A stretch of DNA of 64,000 bases from Rhodobacterales bacterium HTCC2255 (GTDB lineage Bacteria; Pseudomonadota; Alphaproteobacteria; Rhodobacterales; Rhodobacteraceae), in the NCBI GenBank assembly GCA_000153745.1, contig DS022282.1, positions 1,879,161 to 1,943,160 of the forward strand, given 5' to 3'. The notes below the pieces were generated by a model. The model was not told the DNA's origin and made no database searches. It saw nothing but the letters and a program-made list of their open reading frames with translations. A program made the position numbers and the translations under genes. Within the stretch, counting starts at the first letter, position 1, and each line of letters begins with the position of its first letter. This document shows, in pieces, positions 53,658 through 62,679 of the stretch.

Positions 53658-53831
53658 ATGACTGATGAAGAAATCCGAAAAATCCGAAAAAAAAATAATC
53701 TTATTTTAGGTTTAATCTTAGTTGCTTTTGTGGCTTTGGTGTTTTCAATAACAGTAGCAAAGATGATGGGTGGCGCAACATTGGAGGCCTATGATCATGT
53801 CAGGCGCCCACAATTGGAAGATATTAAGTGA
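53658..53831 (+). CDS. 57-aa single-pass membrane protein of the cox cluster (CoxF-like)
   Basis: This short gene lies between ctaB and ctaG: ATG 53658 directly follows the ctaB stop, and TGA 53829-53831 overlaps the ctaG GTG. The 57 aa have a charged N-terminus (TDEEIRKIRKKNN), one membrane helix (LILGLILVAFVALVFSITVAK), and a short tail (ATLEAYDHVRRPQLEDIK). Small genes of this shape occur at the same place in other alphaproteobacterial cox operons (sometimes called coxF) and probably aid oxidase assembly; the function is not established. Confidence 0.82.
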   Translation: MTDEEIRKIRKKNNLILGLILVAFVALVFSITVAKMMGGATLEAYDHVRRPQLEDIK

Positions 53832-54415
53832 GCATAAGTTCCAAAAATAAGATTGCATTTAGATTACTGTCACTAGTTTTTTTTATGTTAGCAATGTCAT
53901 TTGCAGCTGTGCCTTTTTATGATTGGTTTTGCCGTGTCACAGGCTTTGGTGGGGTAACTCAAACTGCTGTTGATGAAAGTGATGAAATTTTAGATCGAAA
54001 TATTACAGTTCGATTTGATGGTTCGTTAGACTCTAATATTGATTGGGAGTTTAAGCCTACCCAAAGAAAAATGACGCTTCGTATCGGTGAAACTGGTTTG
54101 GCCTTTTATGAAGCTCACAATCCAACAGATAAAGTTATAGCTGGTACCGCTAGTTTTAATGTTTATCCTTATTCAGCAGGATATTATTTTAATAAAATTG
54201 AGTGTTTTTGTTTTGAGATGCAAGTTTTGCAACCTGGTGAAACAGTTCAAATGCCTGTTACATTTTATGTTGATCCTGAAATTATTGATGATCGAGAAGC
54301 TAAGTTTGTAAATAACATTACTCTATCATATACATTTCATGCGACAGATTTACCCACTGATCAAGCAAGTCTTGCAAGCTCAGTGCAATCCACAGTAAAC
54401 AATCCTGAAAGCTAA
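53828..54415 (+). CDS. ctaG: Cytochrome c oxidase assembly protein CtaG/Cox11
   Basis: This 195-aa copper chaperone inserts CuB into oxidase subunit I. It has one N-terminal membrane helix (LLSLVFFMLAMSFAAVPFY) and a periplasmic Ig-like domain. The copper-binding cysteines are in KIECFCFEMQ, and FYDWFCRVTGFGG is the family signature. It begins with GTG 53828, overlapping the previous stop as GTGA. It is followed 15 nt later by coxC. Confidence 0.95.
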   Translation: MSISSKNKIAFRLLSLVFFMLAMSFAAVPFYDWFCRVTGFGGVTQTAVDESDEILDRNITVRFDGSLDSNIDWEFKPTQRKMTLRIGETGLAFYEAHNPTDKVIAGTASFNVYPYSAGYYFNKIECFCFEMQVLQPGETVQMPVTFYVDPEIIDDREAKFVNNITLSYTFHATDLPTDQASLASSVQSTVNNPES

Positions 54416-54430
54416 GGGACGAGTCGGCAT

Positions 54431-55273
54431 ATGGCACATGAAAAAAACCACGATTACCACATTTTAACTCCAAGCATTTGGCCATTATTTGGTGGGCTTT
54501 CAGCCTTAACAATGCTTGTTGGAGCCGTATTTGCAGCTCATCATTTAGGCAGAGGTCTAGACCCAATTCAACTGGGAGGTATTCCACTATCACCATGGCT
54601 GTTTATTATTGGCTTTATTATGACATTATACACAATGTTTGCATGGTGGAGCGAATGCGTATTTGATTCAGAAGCAGGTGATCACACGCCAGTTGTTGTT
54701 ATTGGATTACGTTACGGTGTCATTATGTTTATCATGTCTGAAGTGATGTTTTTTGTCGCCTGGTTTTGGTCTTTTTTCAAAAATGCAATGTATCCAATGG
54801 GTCCTATGTCACCTGCAGTTGATGGAGTTTGGCCTCCAGTAGGTATTGAAACATTCGATCCATGGCATTTACCTCTTATTAACACATTGATCTTATTATG
54901 CTCAGGTTGTTTTGCTACCTGGGCTCACCATGCGCTTGCACACGACAATGATCGTAAAGGTCTGGTTTGGGGACTAGTGGGTGCTATTGTACTAGGTGCA
55001 ATCTTTACAGTTTTCCAAGTTTATGAATATGGTCACGCCGCATTTAGTTTCAGAGATAATGTTTATGGTGCAAACTTCTTCATGGCGACAGGCTTCCATG
55101 GCTTTCATGTTGTTGTTGGCACAATATTTTTAGCAGTTTGTTTATTGCGCGCACTCAAAGGTCATTTTACACAAGAGCGACATGTAGGTTTTGAAGCAGC
55201 CGCATGGTATTGGCATTTTGTTGATGTGGTGTGGCTATTCTTATTTGCTGCAGTATATATTTGGGGTGGTTAA
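54431..55273 (+). CDS. coxC: Cytochrome c oxidase subunit III
   Basis: This 280-aa integral membrane subunit of the aa3-type oxidase has about seven helices. It begins [19 protein letters not shown] and includes the helix-III motif [21 protein letters not shown] and the closing [21 protein letters not shown]. The length is standard. A strong terminator follows about 25 nt after the stop, ending the oxidase transcript before surf1. Confidence 0.96.
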   Translation: MAHEKNHDYHILTPSIWPLFGGLSALTMLVGAVFAAHHLGRGLDPIQLGGIPLSPWLFIIGFIMTLYTMFAWWSECVFDSEAGDHTPVVVIGLRYGVIMFIMSEVMFFVAWFWSFFKNAMYPMGPMSPAVDGVWPPVGIETFDPWHLPLINTLILLCSGCFATWAHHALAHDNDRKGLVWGLVGAIVLGAIFTVFQVYEYGHAAFSFRDNVYGANFFMATGFHGFHVVVGTIFLAVCLLRALKGHFTQERHVGFEAAAWYWHFVDVVWLFLFAAVYIWGG

Positions 55274-55297
55274 TTAACTAACTAAATAAATTAATTT

Positions 55298-55334
55298 AAA
55301 AGCGTGGGGAGAGATTCCTACGCTTTACTTTTTT
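55298..55334 (+). terminator. Intrinsic terminator after coxC
   Basis: AAAGCGTGGG pairs with CCTACGCTTT (10 bp, one G-U) around an 8-nt loop, then AC and six Ts. The last Ts are 15 nt before the surf1 ATG, so surf1-thrC is partly separated from the oxidase structural genes. Confidence 0.8.
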
Positions 55335-55348
55335 AAAAGAGGTCTAAA

Positions 55349-56050
55349 ATGGCTAAGAAAATGATTTTTCCATTAATGTTTGGTTTGGTTGGAGTAATTG
55401 TTTTGATATCGCTGGGTGTATGGCAGATGCAGCGTCTTGAATGGAAGAATGACGTAATTTCAAAAATTTATGAAAGACGAAATGGGGAACCCATTTCGCT
55501 AAATGATAATTATAAAACATCATCGCCTGAAACACATAACTATTTAAGAGTATTCTTTGAAGGAGAAATAAAAAATAATGAAGCTCATGTATATGCACCT
55601 CAAAAAGATGGTTTAGGATATAGAATTGTATCTGAGTTTGACTGGAACGAATTATCTATACTGGTTGATTTAGGATGGGTTGAAAAAACTAAAAAAAACG
55701 AAACCCGAACAACTGGTGATGCAAGAGTTATAGGCTACATCTCTTATCCTGATGATCATGATGATAGCTTTACCCCTAAACCTGACATCATAAATAATAT
55801 TTGGTTCTCACGATTTGTTCCTGACATGGCTAATCAGCTAAAAGTTGAACCATTTTTGGTTGTTGCAGAACAGGTGCAAATAAAAGAAAATGACAATTGG
55901 ATTGACTATAAAGACGTAATGCCTTTCCCAATTTCTTTGAACATAAAAAATGATCACAGGGATTACGCAATAACTTGGTTTTCGCTAGCATTAGTTTGGT
56001 TTCTAATGACAATATACTTGCTTTGGCGTATTAAACAAAAAACAGTTTAG
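55349..56050 (+). CDS. SURF1 family oxidase assembly protein
   Basis: This 233-aa protein has two membrane helices, one at each end (MIFPLMFGLVGVIVLISLGVWQ; AITWFSLALVWFLMTIYLLW), with a periplasmic domain between. The N-terminal GVWQMQRLEWKNDVI and the central ILVDLGWVEKTKK are characteristic. SURF1/Shy1 proteins help insert heme A into subunit I. AGAGG lies 6 nt before the ATG. It sits between the oxidase genes and thrC, the usual alphaproteobacterial order. Confidence 0.92.
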   Translation: MAKKMIFPLMFGLVGVIVLISLGVWQMQRLEWKNDVISKIYERRNGEPISLNDNYKTSSPETHNYLRVFFEGEIKNNEAHVYAPQKDGLGYRIVSEFDWNELSILVDLGWVEKTKKNETRTTGDARVIGYISYPDDHDDSFTPKPDIINNIWFSRFVPDMANQLKVEPFLVVAEQVQIKENDNWIDYKDVMPFPISLNIKNDHRDYAITWFSLALVWFLMTIYLLWRIKQKTV

Positions 56051-56060
56051 GATTGCAATA

Positions 56061-57446
56061 ATGAAGTATGTTTCCACTCGAGGTAAAGCTCCTGACCTAA
56101 ATTTTGAAGAAGCTATGCTAACTGGCTTGGCGCGTGATGGAGGACTTTATGTGCCAGAAGAATACCCATTGCTTTCAGTTCAGCAAATTTCTTCATTTTC
56201 AACTAAATCTTATGAAGAAGTTGCATTTGAAATAATGAAGCCATTTATTGGTGATACGTTTTCAGACGATGAATTTAAAAGGATAATCAAAACAGCTTAT
56301 TCTGGTTTTTCACATAGAGCAAAGTGCCCAATGGTTCAGCTTTCTGAGAATCATTTCTTATTAGAATTGTTTCATGGGCCAACATTGGCATTTAAAGATG
56401 TTGCAATGCAGTTGATAGGTCAGATGTTTGAGGCAGCGTTAAAACGACGTGGTGAAAAAGTTACTATAGTTGGTGCAACCTCAGGTGATACAGGGTCTGC
56501 AGCAATGGAAGCTTTTAAAGGGTTAGACTCAGTTGATTTATTTATAATGTATCCACATGGTAGAGTTTCTGAAGTTCAGCGCCGTCAAATGACAACCCCC
56601 CAAGAAACAAACGTCCATGCGTTGGCAGTTGATGGAGATTTTGATACTTGCCAAGCATTACTAAAAGATATGTTTAATGATTTTGATTTTCGAGATGAGG
56701 TAAGATTAGCTGGAGTAAATTCAATTAATTGGGCTAGGGTTTTAGCTCAAGTTGTTTATTATTTTACTTCTGCTGTTGCTATAGGTGCACCTAATCGAAA
56801 AGTTTCATTTTCTGTTCCAACAGGCAACTTTGGGGATATTTTTGCAGGTTATGTTGCAAAAAAGATGGGTCTACCAATTGATCGCTTGATTATTGCAACT
56901 AATCAAAATGATATCCTCCATAGAACTGTTAAAACAGGAAACCACACAAAGTCTGAAGTTAAGCCATCTATTAGCCCATCAATGGATATTCAAGTTAGCT
57001 CAAACTTTGAACGTTTAATTTTTGACCTATACCAACGTGACGGTTCAAAAGTAACAGAATTGTTTGATGCTTTGAAAAATGATGGGACATTTACTTTATC
57101 AAATGAAGCTAACAATCAATTAATAAATGAATTTGATAGTGGATGCTGTTCAGACATTGAAACTATTCAAGCAATTAAAAAATACCATAGATCCATGGGT
57201 GAAATATTATGTCCACATAGTGCAATTGGTGTAAGTGTTTCGGAGGATCAAATGGGTAAATCACCAATGATCACATTAGCAACAGCGCATCCAGCAAAGT
57301 TCCCAGATGCAGTTCAAAAAGCTTGTGGCGTAATCCCAGATTTGCCCTCTCACATGGCTGATCTATATGATCGTGATGAAAGAATGACTCGTGTACCAGG
57401 TGATTTGAACGCACTAGAGGCAATTATACGAAAAGGTATAAAATGA
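56061..57446 (+). CDS. thrC: Threonine synthase
   Basis: This PLP enzyme (461 aa) converts O-phosphohomoserine to threonine. It starts MKYVSTRGKAPDLNFEEAML, like the longer (E. coli/yeast-type) ThrC class. The PLP lysine is in GPTLAFKDVAMQLIG near residue 110, and the phosphate-binding GATSGDTGSAAMEAFKG is near 138. It is joined to the M16 peptidase gene by an ATGA overlap. Confidence 0.95.
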   Translation: MKYVSTRGKAPDLNFEEAMLTGLARDGGLYVPEEYPLLSVQQISSFSTKSYEEVAFEIMKPFIGDTFSDDEFKRIIKTAYSGFSHRAKCPMVQLSENHFLLELFHGPTLAFKDVAMQLIGQMFEAALKRRGEKVTIVGATSGDTGSAAMEAFKGLDSVDLFIMYPHGRVSEVQRRQMTTPQETNVHALAVDGDFDTCQALLKDMFNDFDFRDEVRLAGVNSINWARVLAQVVYYFTSAVAIGAPNRKVSFSVPTGNFGDIFAGYVAKKMGLPIDRLIIATNQNDILHRTVKTGNHTKSEVKPSISPSMDIQVSSNFERLIFDLYQRDGSKVTELFDALKNDGTFTLSNEANNQLINEFDSGCCSDIETIQAIKKYHRSMGEILCPHSAIGVSVSEDQMGKSPMITLATAHPAKFPDAVQKACGVIPDLPSHMADLYDRDERMTRVPGDLNALEAIIRKGIK

Positions 57447-58708
57447 ATAGTAATGTGAGAATTACAACACTTGATAACGGTTTTCGCATAGTTAGTGAAC
57501 GTATGTCAGGATTGAAATCAGCATCTTTAGGCGTATGGGTTAATGCAGGGTGTCGAAATGAAAGCTTCAAACAAAATGGTATTGCACATTTTCTTGAGCA
57601 CATGGCATTCAAAGGAACAAAAAAACGAAATGCTCTGGAAATAGCTGAAGCAATTGAAGATGTTGGTGGTTATATTAACGCATATACAAGTCGAGAAATG
57701 ACTGCGTATTATGTCCGAGTTCTTGAGAATGATGTTCCTTTAGCATTAGATGTAATTTCAGACATTGTATTGAATTCAGTATTTGACCCTAAAGAATTAG
57801 AAATAGAACGTGGTGTTATATTACAAGAAATAGGCCAATCCTTAGATACACCTGATGATATTATATTTGATTGGCTTCAGGATACAGCATATCCCAATCA
57901 AGCTATGGGGAGAGCAATTTTAGGAAGTACAGAAAATGTGAGATCATTTAATCGCAAAGACTTACAGAATTTTGTTAATGAGCACTACGGTCCTGAGCAG
58001 ATGGTTCTCTCGGCAGCTGGTGCAGTAGATCATGATGCCCTTGTAAAAGAAGCAAAAATTTTATTTGGCGGCCTAAAGCGCACTTCAAAATTCTTAAATG
58101 AACCTTCAAATTTTATTGGTGGCGAAGTTCGAGTAATCAAAAATTTAGAACAAGCGCATTTTGCACTTTCTTTTGAGTCAGCAAGCTATTTAGATGATAA
58201 CATATATACAGCACAAATTTACGCTTCTGCTTTAGGCGGTGGAATGTCATCTCGCTTATTTCAAGAAATTAGAGAAAAACGTGGGCTATGTTATTCAATA
58301 TATGCCTCTGCAGGTGCATTCGCTGATAGTGGAATGATGACTATATACTCTGGTACAAGCTCGGATGATATTTCTGGTCTTGCAAATATTACTATTGATG
58401 AAATAAAACGCTCAGCTGCTGATATCACAGATGAAGAAGTGGCTAGGTCGCGTGCGCAAATGAAAGCTGGAATGTTAATGGGTTTAGAGGGCGCATCTTC
58501 ACGCTGTGAGCGTTTGGCGCGTACTATTTTAATATTTAACCGAGTTCCAGATTTAGATGAAATAATAAGTAAAATTGATGCTGTTAGTGCTAGCCATGTC
58601 AAAAACTTTGCTCAAAGTTTATGTGAATCTTCTATTGCTTATGCATTATATGGACCAGTTGAAGGTGCCCCTGATGTTAACGATCTAGAGAAACGTTTGG
58701 TAAACTAG
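57443..58708 (+). CDS. M16-family zinc peptidase (mitochondrial processing peptidase-like)
   Basis: This 421-aa protein resembles the beta subunit of mitochondrial processing peptidase. The inverted zinc motif HxxEH is present as GIAHFLEHMAFKGT (about residue 49), with the third ligand Glu in ERGVILQEIGQS about 76 residues later. The C-terminal half contains the glycine-rich ALGGGMSSRLFQEIREKRGL. The natural substrates of bacterial members are poorly known. It is translationally coupled to thrC and lies 2 nt before a GNAT gene. Confidence 0.92.
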   Translation: MNSNVRITTLDNGFRIVSERMSGLKSASLGVWVNAGCRNESFKQNGIAHFLEHMAFKGTKKRNALEIAEAIEDVGGYINAYTSREMTAYYVRVLENDVPLALDVISDIVLNSVFDPKELEIERGVILQEIGQSLDTPDDIIFDWLQDTAYPNQAMGRAILGSTENVRSFNRKDLQNFVNEHYGPEQMVLSAAGAVDHDALVKEAKILFGGLKRTSKFLNEPSNFIGGEVRVIKNLEQAHFALSFESASYLDDNIYTAQIYASALGGGMSSRLFQEIREKRGLCYSIYASAGAFADSGMMTIYSGTSSDDISGLANITIDEIKRSAADITDEEVARSRAQMKAGMLMGLEGASSRCERLARTILIFNRVPDLDEIISKIDAVSASHVKNFAQSLCESSIAYALYGPVEGAPDVNDLEKRLVN

Positions 58709-58710
58709 TA

Positions 58711-59304
58711 ATGTTTCGAAAACAACAATTAGCTCTGACATTGGAAACACCTAGTTGTATTTTAAGATTGCCCATGATGAGTGACCATTTGCAGTGGGCG
58801 GAACAAAGGCAAAAATCTAAGCAGTTTTTAGAGAACTGGGAACCTGTGTGGTCTCCAGATTATTTTTCTAAACGTGCATTCCAAAATAGAGTTTATTGGG
58901 CAAATAAATCGTTCAAGAATTTAAGCAGTCTTCCATTATTTATTATTAGAAGAAATGATAACCAATTAGTAGGAGCTATCACACTAGATAATATTCGCCG
59001 AGGACCATCTCAATCGGGCACGCTTGGCTATTGGATTGGTCAAGATTTTGCAAGATTAGGGTATATGTCAGAAGCGATAAAAGCGGTGGTTGCTTACAGC
59101 TTTTCTAAAATTGACCTTAGTAGAATTGAAGCAGCTACTTTACCAAATAATTCTGCGTCAAGAGGCTTGTTGGAAAAGTCGGGTTTTAAATATGAAGGTG
59201 TGGCTCAAAGTTATTTGCAGATTTCAGGCCGTTGGAGAAGCCATGTACTATATGCTAATTTACGAAATGATAGGCGTGGTAAAACTGAAGCAGGGATTGA
59301 CTAA
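58711..59304 (+). CDS. GNAT acetyltransferase, RimJ/RimL-like
   Basis: This 197-aa acetyl-CoA-dependent acetyltransferase has the RimJ/RimL layout. TLGYWIGQDFARLGYMSEAI (about residues 91-110) covers the acetyl-CoA pyrophosphate loop. RIEAATLPNNSASRGLLEKS and GFKYEGVAQSYLQISGRWR complete the fold. These enzymes often acetylate N-termini of ribosomal proteins, but the target here is unknown. It follows the M16 peptidase with a 2-nt gap, a frequent pairing in alphaproteobacteria. Confidence 0.88.
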   Translation: MFRKQQLALTLETPSCILRLPMMSDHLQWAEQRQKSKQFLENWEPVWSPDYFSKRAFQNRVYWANKSFKNLSSLPLFIIRRNDNQLVGAITLDNIRRGPSQSGTLGYWIGQDFARLGYMSEAIKAVVAYSFSKIDLSRIEAATLPNNSASRGLLEKSGFKYEGVAQSYLQISGRWRSHVLYANLRNDRRGKTEAGID

Positions 59305-59309
59305 GGTAA

Positions 59310-60722
59310 ATGAAAAAAATGGATAAAATATTTGATATTTTGGTTGCTAAATTTGGCTCAGATTTAATTAGTTTGGCAGAAAAAAAATACCTTGAAGAGC
59401 CAAGGGGGCGATATCAATCAAACCCTATGCCAATAATAAAGCCCAAAACTACAAAGCAAGTATCAGAAATCATAAGTTTTTGTAATCAAAATAATATTAG
59501 GGTTATCCCTTATGCTGGTGGTACAGGGTTAGTAGGTGGTCAAACAATTAAAACTAATAAAGATACAATTTTGCTATCAGTCGAGAGAATGCAAGCTATC
59601 CGAGACATACTACCTGACGAAAATATTATCATTGTGGAAGCGGGGGCAATTTTAGAAAACGTAAGGCAGGCCGCAAGTAATATAGATAGGTTATTTCCTT
59701 TGGCATTAGCTTCACAGGGATCCTGTAGAATTGGTGGAAATCTTGCAACAAATGCAGGTGGTGTACAGGTAGTACGTTATGGCAATACTCGTGACTTATG
59801 TCTTGGGATAGAAGCAGTTTTACCTGATGGAAGTATTCTAAATGGATTGAAGAGACTCAGAAAAGATAATACCGGATATGATTTACGAAATTTATTAATT
59901 GGTTCAGAAGGAACTCTTGGAATCATTACAGCTGCGTGTTTAAAATTATTTCCAAAGCCTAAAGAAACTGTTACTGGACTTTTTGTAATATCAAACCCTG
60001 AGATTGCAATCAAAACATTAGCTGAATTGCAAGCTAAGTTAGATACTTCAATAACAGCATTCGAATTAATACATAAACAGTCGTATAATTTTCTATCAGA
60101 AGTATGCCCTGACGTAAAAATACCGTTTGATAAACATCCTGAATGGTCAATCTTGATTGAGCTATCTGGGGGCATGGGATCTAATTTAGAAAGTCGATTA
60201 TTTGAAGGCTTAGAAGATTTATTTAAGGAAGGCCTTGTTAGTGATGCACTTATCGCTCAGTCCGAAAAACAAGCAAAAGAATTTTGGGACTTAAGGGAAA
60301 ATATACCTGAAGCGAATAGAAGGATAGGCTCAATATCAAATCATGACATATCTTTGCCCATTTCTCTGATACCTAAGTTTATTCAAGAAATGCCAACCTA
60401 TATGGCTCATCTAGCAGACTTACGCATTAACTGTTTTGGTCATTTGGGAGATGGAAATTTACATTACAATGTTTTCCCTCCTTTAGGTAAGAATAAAAAT
60501 GATTATGTTCATTTAAGAGAAGAAATTAAGACAATTATTCATGATAAAATCAATGAATTTGGAGGATCTGTATCAGCTGAGCATGGTATTGGTAGATTGA
60601 AAATTGATGATTTAGAGAAATATGGTGATCCAGTAAAATTAATCGCAATGCGTTCGATAAAAAATGCAATAGACCCAAAAGGAATAATGAATCCAGGTGC
60701 TGTTTTGAGAGAAAGCAAGTAA
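59310..60722 (+). CDS. FAD-binding oxidase/dehydrogenase of the GlcD/D2HGDH family
   Basis: This 470-aa flavoprotein of the FAD-linked oxidase C family has the VAO-type FAD-binding motifs PYAGGTGLVGGQ near residue 68 and GSCRIGGNLATNAGG near 140. The C-terminal domain has FGHLGDGNLHYNVFPP and SAEHGIGRLK. The family oxidises D-2-hydroxy acids such as D-2-hydroxyglutarate, D-lactate or glycolate; D-2-hydroxyglutarate dehydrogenase is likely because it is encoded as a single polypeptide, but this is not certain. ATG 59310 follows the GNAT stop by 5 nt, with AAGG just ahead. Confidence 0.88.
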   Translation: MKKMDKIFDILVAKFGSDLISLAEKKYLEEPRGRYQSNPMPIIKPKTTKQVSEIISFCNQNNIRVIPYAGGTGLVGGQTIKTNKDTILLSVERMQAIRDILPDENIIIVEAGAILENVRQAASNIDRLFPLALASQGSCRIGGNLATNAGGVQVVRYGNTRDLCLGIEAVLPDGSILNGLKRLRKDNTGYDLRNLLIGSEGTLGIITAACLKLFPKPKETVTGLFVISNPEIAIKTLAELQAKLDTSITAFELIHKQSYNFLSEVCPDVKIPFDKHPEWSILIELSGGMGSNLESRLFEGLEDLFKEGLVSDALIAQSEKQAKEFWDLRENIPEANRRIGSISNHDISLPISLIPKFIQEMPTYMAHLADLRINCFGHLGDGNLHYNVFPPLGKNKNDYVHLREEIKTIIHDKINEFGGSVSAEHGIGRLKIDDLEKYGDPVKLIAMRSIKNAIDPKGIMNPGAVLRESK

Positions 60723-60745
60723 TATAATTTTATTGTATTAAAAAC

Positions 60746-61279
60746 TTATAAGCCGTCAAATTCACATAATACATAAGTTGGTATTCCAAGAGATTCTATT
60801 TTTTTTCGTCCACCTAATTCAGGTAAGTCAATTATAAATGCAGCCATCTCTACCTTGCCACCTAATCTTTCAATTAAATTAATACCAGCTTCAGCTGTAC
60901 CACCAGTTGCAATTAAATCATCAAATAATAATACTTTTTGCCCTGACTCAATAGCATCATCATGAATTTCTAATGTAGCTTCACCATATTCTAAATTATA
61001 ATCTTGTGAGATGGTTTTGCCGGGCAACTTCCCTTTCTTTCTGATCATGGTAAACCCTAATTCAAGTCTATAGGCTAATGCAGCCCCAAGCATAAACCCA
61101 CGAGCCTCAAGGCCAGCAACTTGGTCAAAGTTGTGTATGGCCATCGCATCAGCCATTTGATCAACTGTTTCACGCAAACCTTTGGAATTATTAAAAAGCG
61201 TTGTAATATCACGAAACTGTATTCCAGCATGAGGAAAGTCCGGTATAGTCCTGATGTATTTTTTTAAATTACTTGCCAT
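60746..61279 (-). CDS. apt: Adenine phosphoribosyltransferase
   Basis: This 177-aa salvage enzyme makes AMP from adenine and PRPP. The PRPP-binding motif is [17 protein letters not shown] near residue 115; the N-terminal [18 protein letters not shown] and [16 protein letters not shown] are classic APT. It is the last gene of a minus-strand group after mtnP, which releases adenine, so the two steps work in series. Confidence 0.95.
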   Translation of the reverse strand: MASNLKKYIRTIPDFPHAGIQFRDITTLFNNSKGLRETVDQMADAMAIHNFDQVAGLEARGFMLGAALAYRLELGFTMIRKKGKLPGKTISQDYNLEYGEATLEIHDDAIESGQKVLLFDDLIATGGTAEAGINLIERLGGKVEMAAFIIDLPELGGRKKIESLGIPTYVLCEFDGL

Positions 61280-61297
61280 ATCTAGTCTCTTTTAAAA

Positions 61298-62164
61298 TTA
61301 TTTTAATACTCGTCCAGCAACTGCATCAAGTTTTGCAACCATTTGTGGGTCACGTGAATCTGGCTGAGTTAATATTGCAAATTCAAGTGCTTTATCACAG
61401 CCATTTTCACAAAAAGGGCGTTGGGAGTCTAATAGATGTGGTAAATATGCAATTAGTTTTTTGGCATTATTAGCATTATTTCTTAAAGTCTTAATGATAT
61501 TTGTTATGTTAACTTCTCCATGATCTGGATGCCAACTGTCATAATCAGTAATCATCGCGATAGAAGTATAGCAAATTTCTGCTTCTCGAGCTAATTTTGC
61601 CTCTGGCATATTTGTCATTCCAATTACATCGCATCCCCATTTTTCTCTATATAATTCACTTTCAGCTAAAGTTGAAAATTGAGGTCCTTCCATTGCTAAA
61701 TAATTTCCGCCCATATGTACTTTAATACCTTGAGTGATTGCAGCTTTGTGGCAAATCTCACCTAATCTTGAACACGTAGGTTTTGCAACTGAGACATGAG
61801 CAACACAGCCAGGGCCAAAAAAAGATTTTTCTCTAGAAAAAGTGCGATCGATAAATTGATTTATAATTACAAAATCCCCTGGCTTCATTTCCTCCCTAAA
61901 TGATCCACAAGCTGATACGGATACTATGTCAGTCACGCCGCATCTTTTCATTATATCAATATTTGCTCTATAGTTGATCGATGATGGAGATTGAATATGT
62001 CCTCTACCATGCCTTGGAAGGAATACCATTTTAATACCATTAATTTGTCCTATTAAGACATCATCAGATGGCATTCCAAAGGTACTATTTATAGTAATCC
62101 ATTGTGGGTCCTCTAGGTCTTCAATTTCATAAATTCCACTACCACCAATAATACCAATTATCAT
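61298..62164 (-). CDS. mtnP: S-methyl-5'-thioadenosine phosphorylase
   Basis: This 288-aa PNP/MTAP-family enzyme cleaves methylthioadenosine, a by-product of polyamine synthesis and SAM chemistry, to adenine and methylthioribose 1-phosphate. It begins IIGIIGGSGIYEIEDLEDP, has the phosphate-binding FLPRHGRGHIQSPSSINYRA, and NYLAMEGPQFSTLAESELYR around the substrate site. Adenine is then used by Apt (18 nt downstream). No mtnA or other salvage genes follow, so the fate of the methylthioribose part is unclear. Confidence 0.93.
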   Translation of the reverse strand: MIIGIIGGSGIYEIEDLEDPQWITINSTFGMPSDDVLIGQINGIKMVFLPRHGRGHIQSPSSINYRANIDIMKRCGVTDIVSVSACGSFREEMKPGDFVIINQFIDRTFSREKSFFGPGCVAHVSVAKPTCSRLGEICHKAAITQGIKVHMGGNYLAMEGPQFSTLAESELYREKWGCDVIGMTNMPEAKLAREAEICYTSIAMITDYDSWHPDHGEVNITNIIKTLRNNANNAKKLIAYLPHLLDSQRPFCENGCDKALEFAILTQPDSRDPQMVAKLDAVAGRVLK

Positions 62165-62196
62165 TTAATTTATTGTCCTCATATTTTTCTAAAATA

Positions 62197-62679
62197 TTAA
62201 CTTTGGTTAGATTTATTGCAATATTTTTTGCTAGCCCAATTTTCTTGTTGTTTAGTTTCTATGGCATAGGGTCTAATTTTTCTTATTTTTTTTATGGCTT
62301 TATTAGGATCCAGTCCTTGTTCTACAAGTAGTCTCATTGCAAACATACCTGAACGACCCTGACCACCTTTACAATGTATTAAAATTCTTTTGTTAGAGTT
62401 TAGTAGATTTAATAGCTCTTCAATTATTAAGCTTATATTTTCTGAAGGGATATCGAAATCATCCACTGGCAAGTGCAACCATCTTATACAGCAGTCTGAA
62501 ATCTTTTTTTTAAAATTATCAATTCCAAATTCTTCTACTTGTGTCATGGTAACTATTACATCAGCATCCCACGCTTTTACGTTGTTAAATTCTGCAATGG
62601 TATGAGGCTCTCTGCAGATTCCTATTTCACCTAAAGTATATTCATTATAAGAAAATATTTTGAATGGCTCTTTTGTCAT
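62197..62679 (-). CDS. Dual-specificity/tyrosine phosphatase-like protein
   Basis: This 160-aa protein carries the cysteine-phosphatase signature C-x5-R as IHCKGGQGRSGMFAMRLL near residue 104. A conserved Asp lies in WLHLPVDDFDIPSENI, a likely general acid region. The overall layout resembles the CDKN3-like phosphatases of bacteria. Targets are unknown; phosphoproteins or small phosphorylated compounds are possible. It overlaps the flavin reductase gene by 4 nt and lies 32 nt before mtnP. Confidence 0.82.
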   Translation of the reverse strand: MTKEPFKIFSYNEYTLGEIGICREPHTIAEFNNVKAWDADVIVTMTQVEEFGIDNFKKKISDCCIRWLHLPVDDFDIPSENISLIIEELLNLLNSNKRILIHCKGGQGRSGMFAMRLLVEQGLDPNKAIKKIRKIRPYAIETKQQENWASKKYCNKSNQS

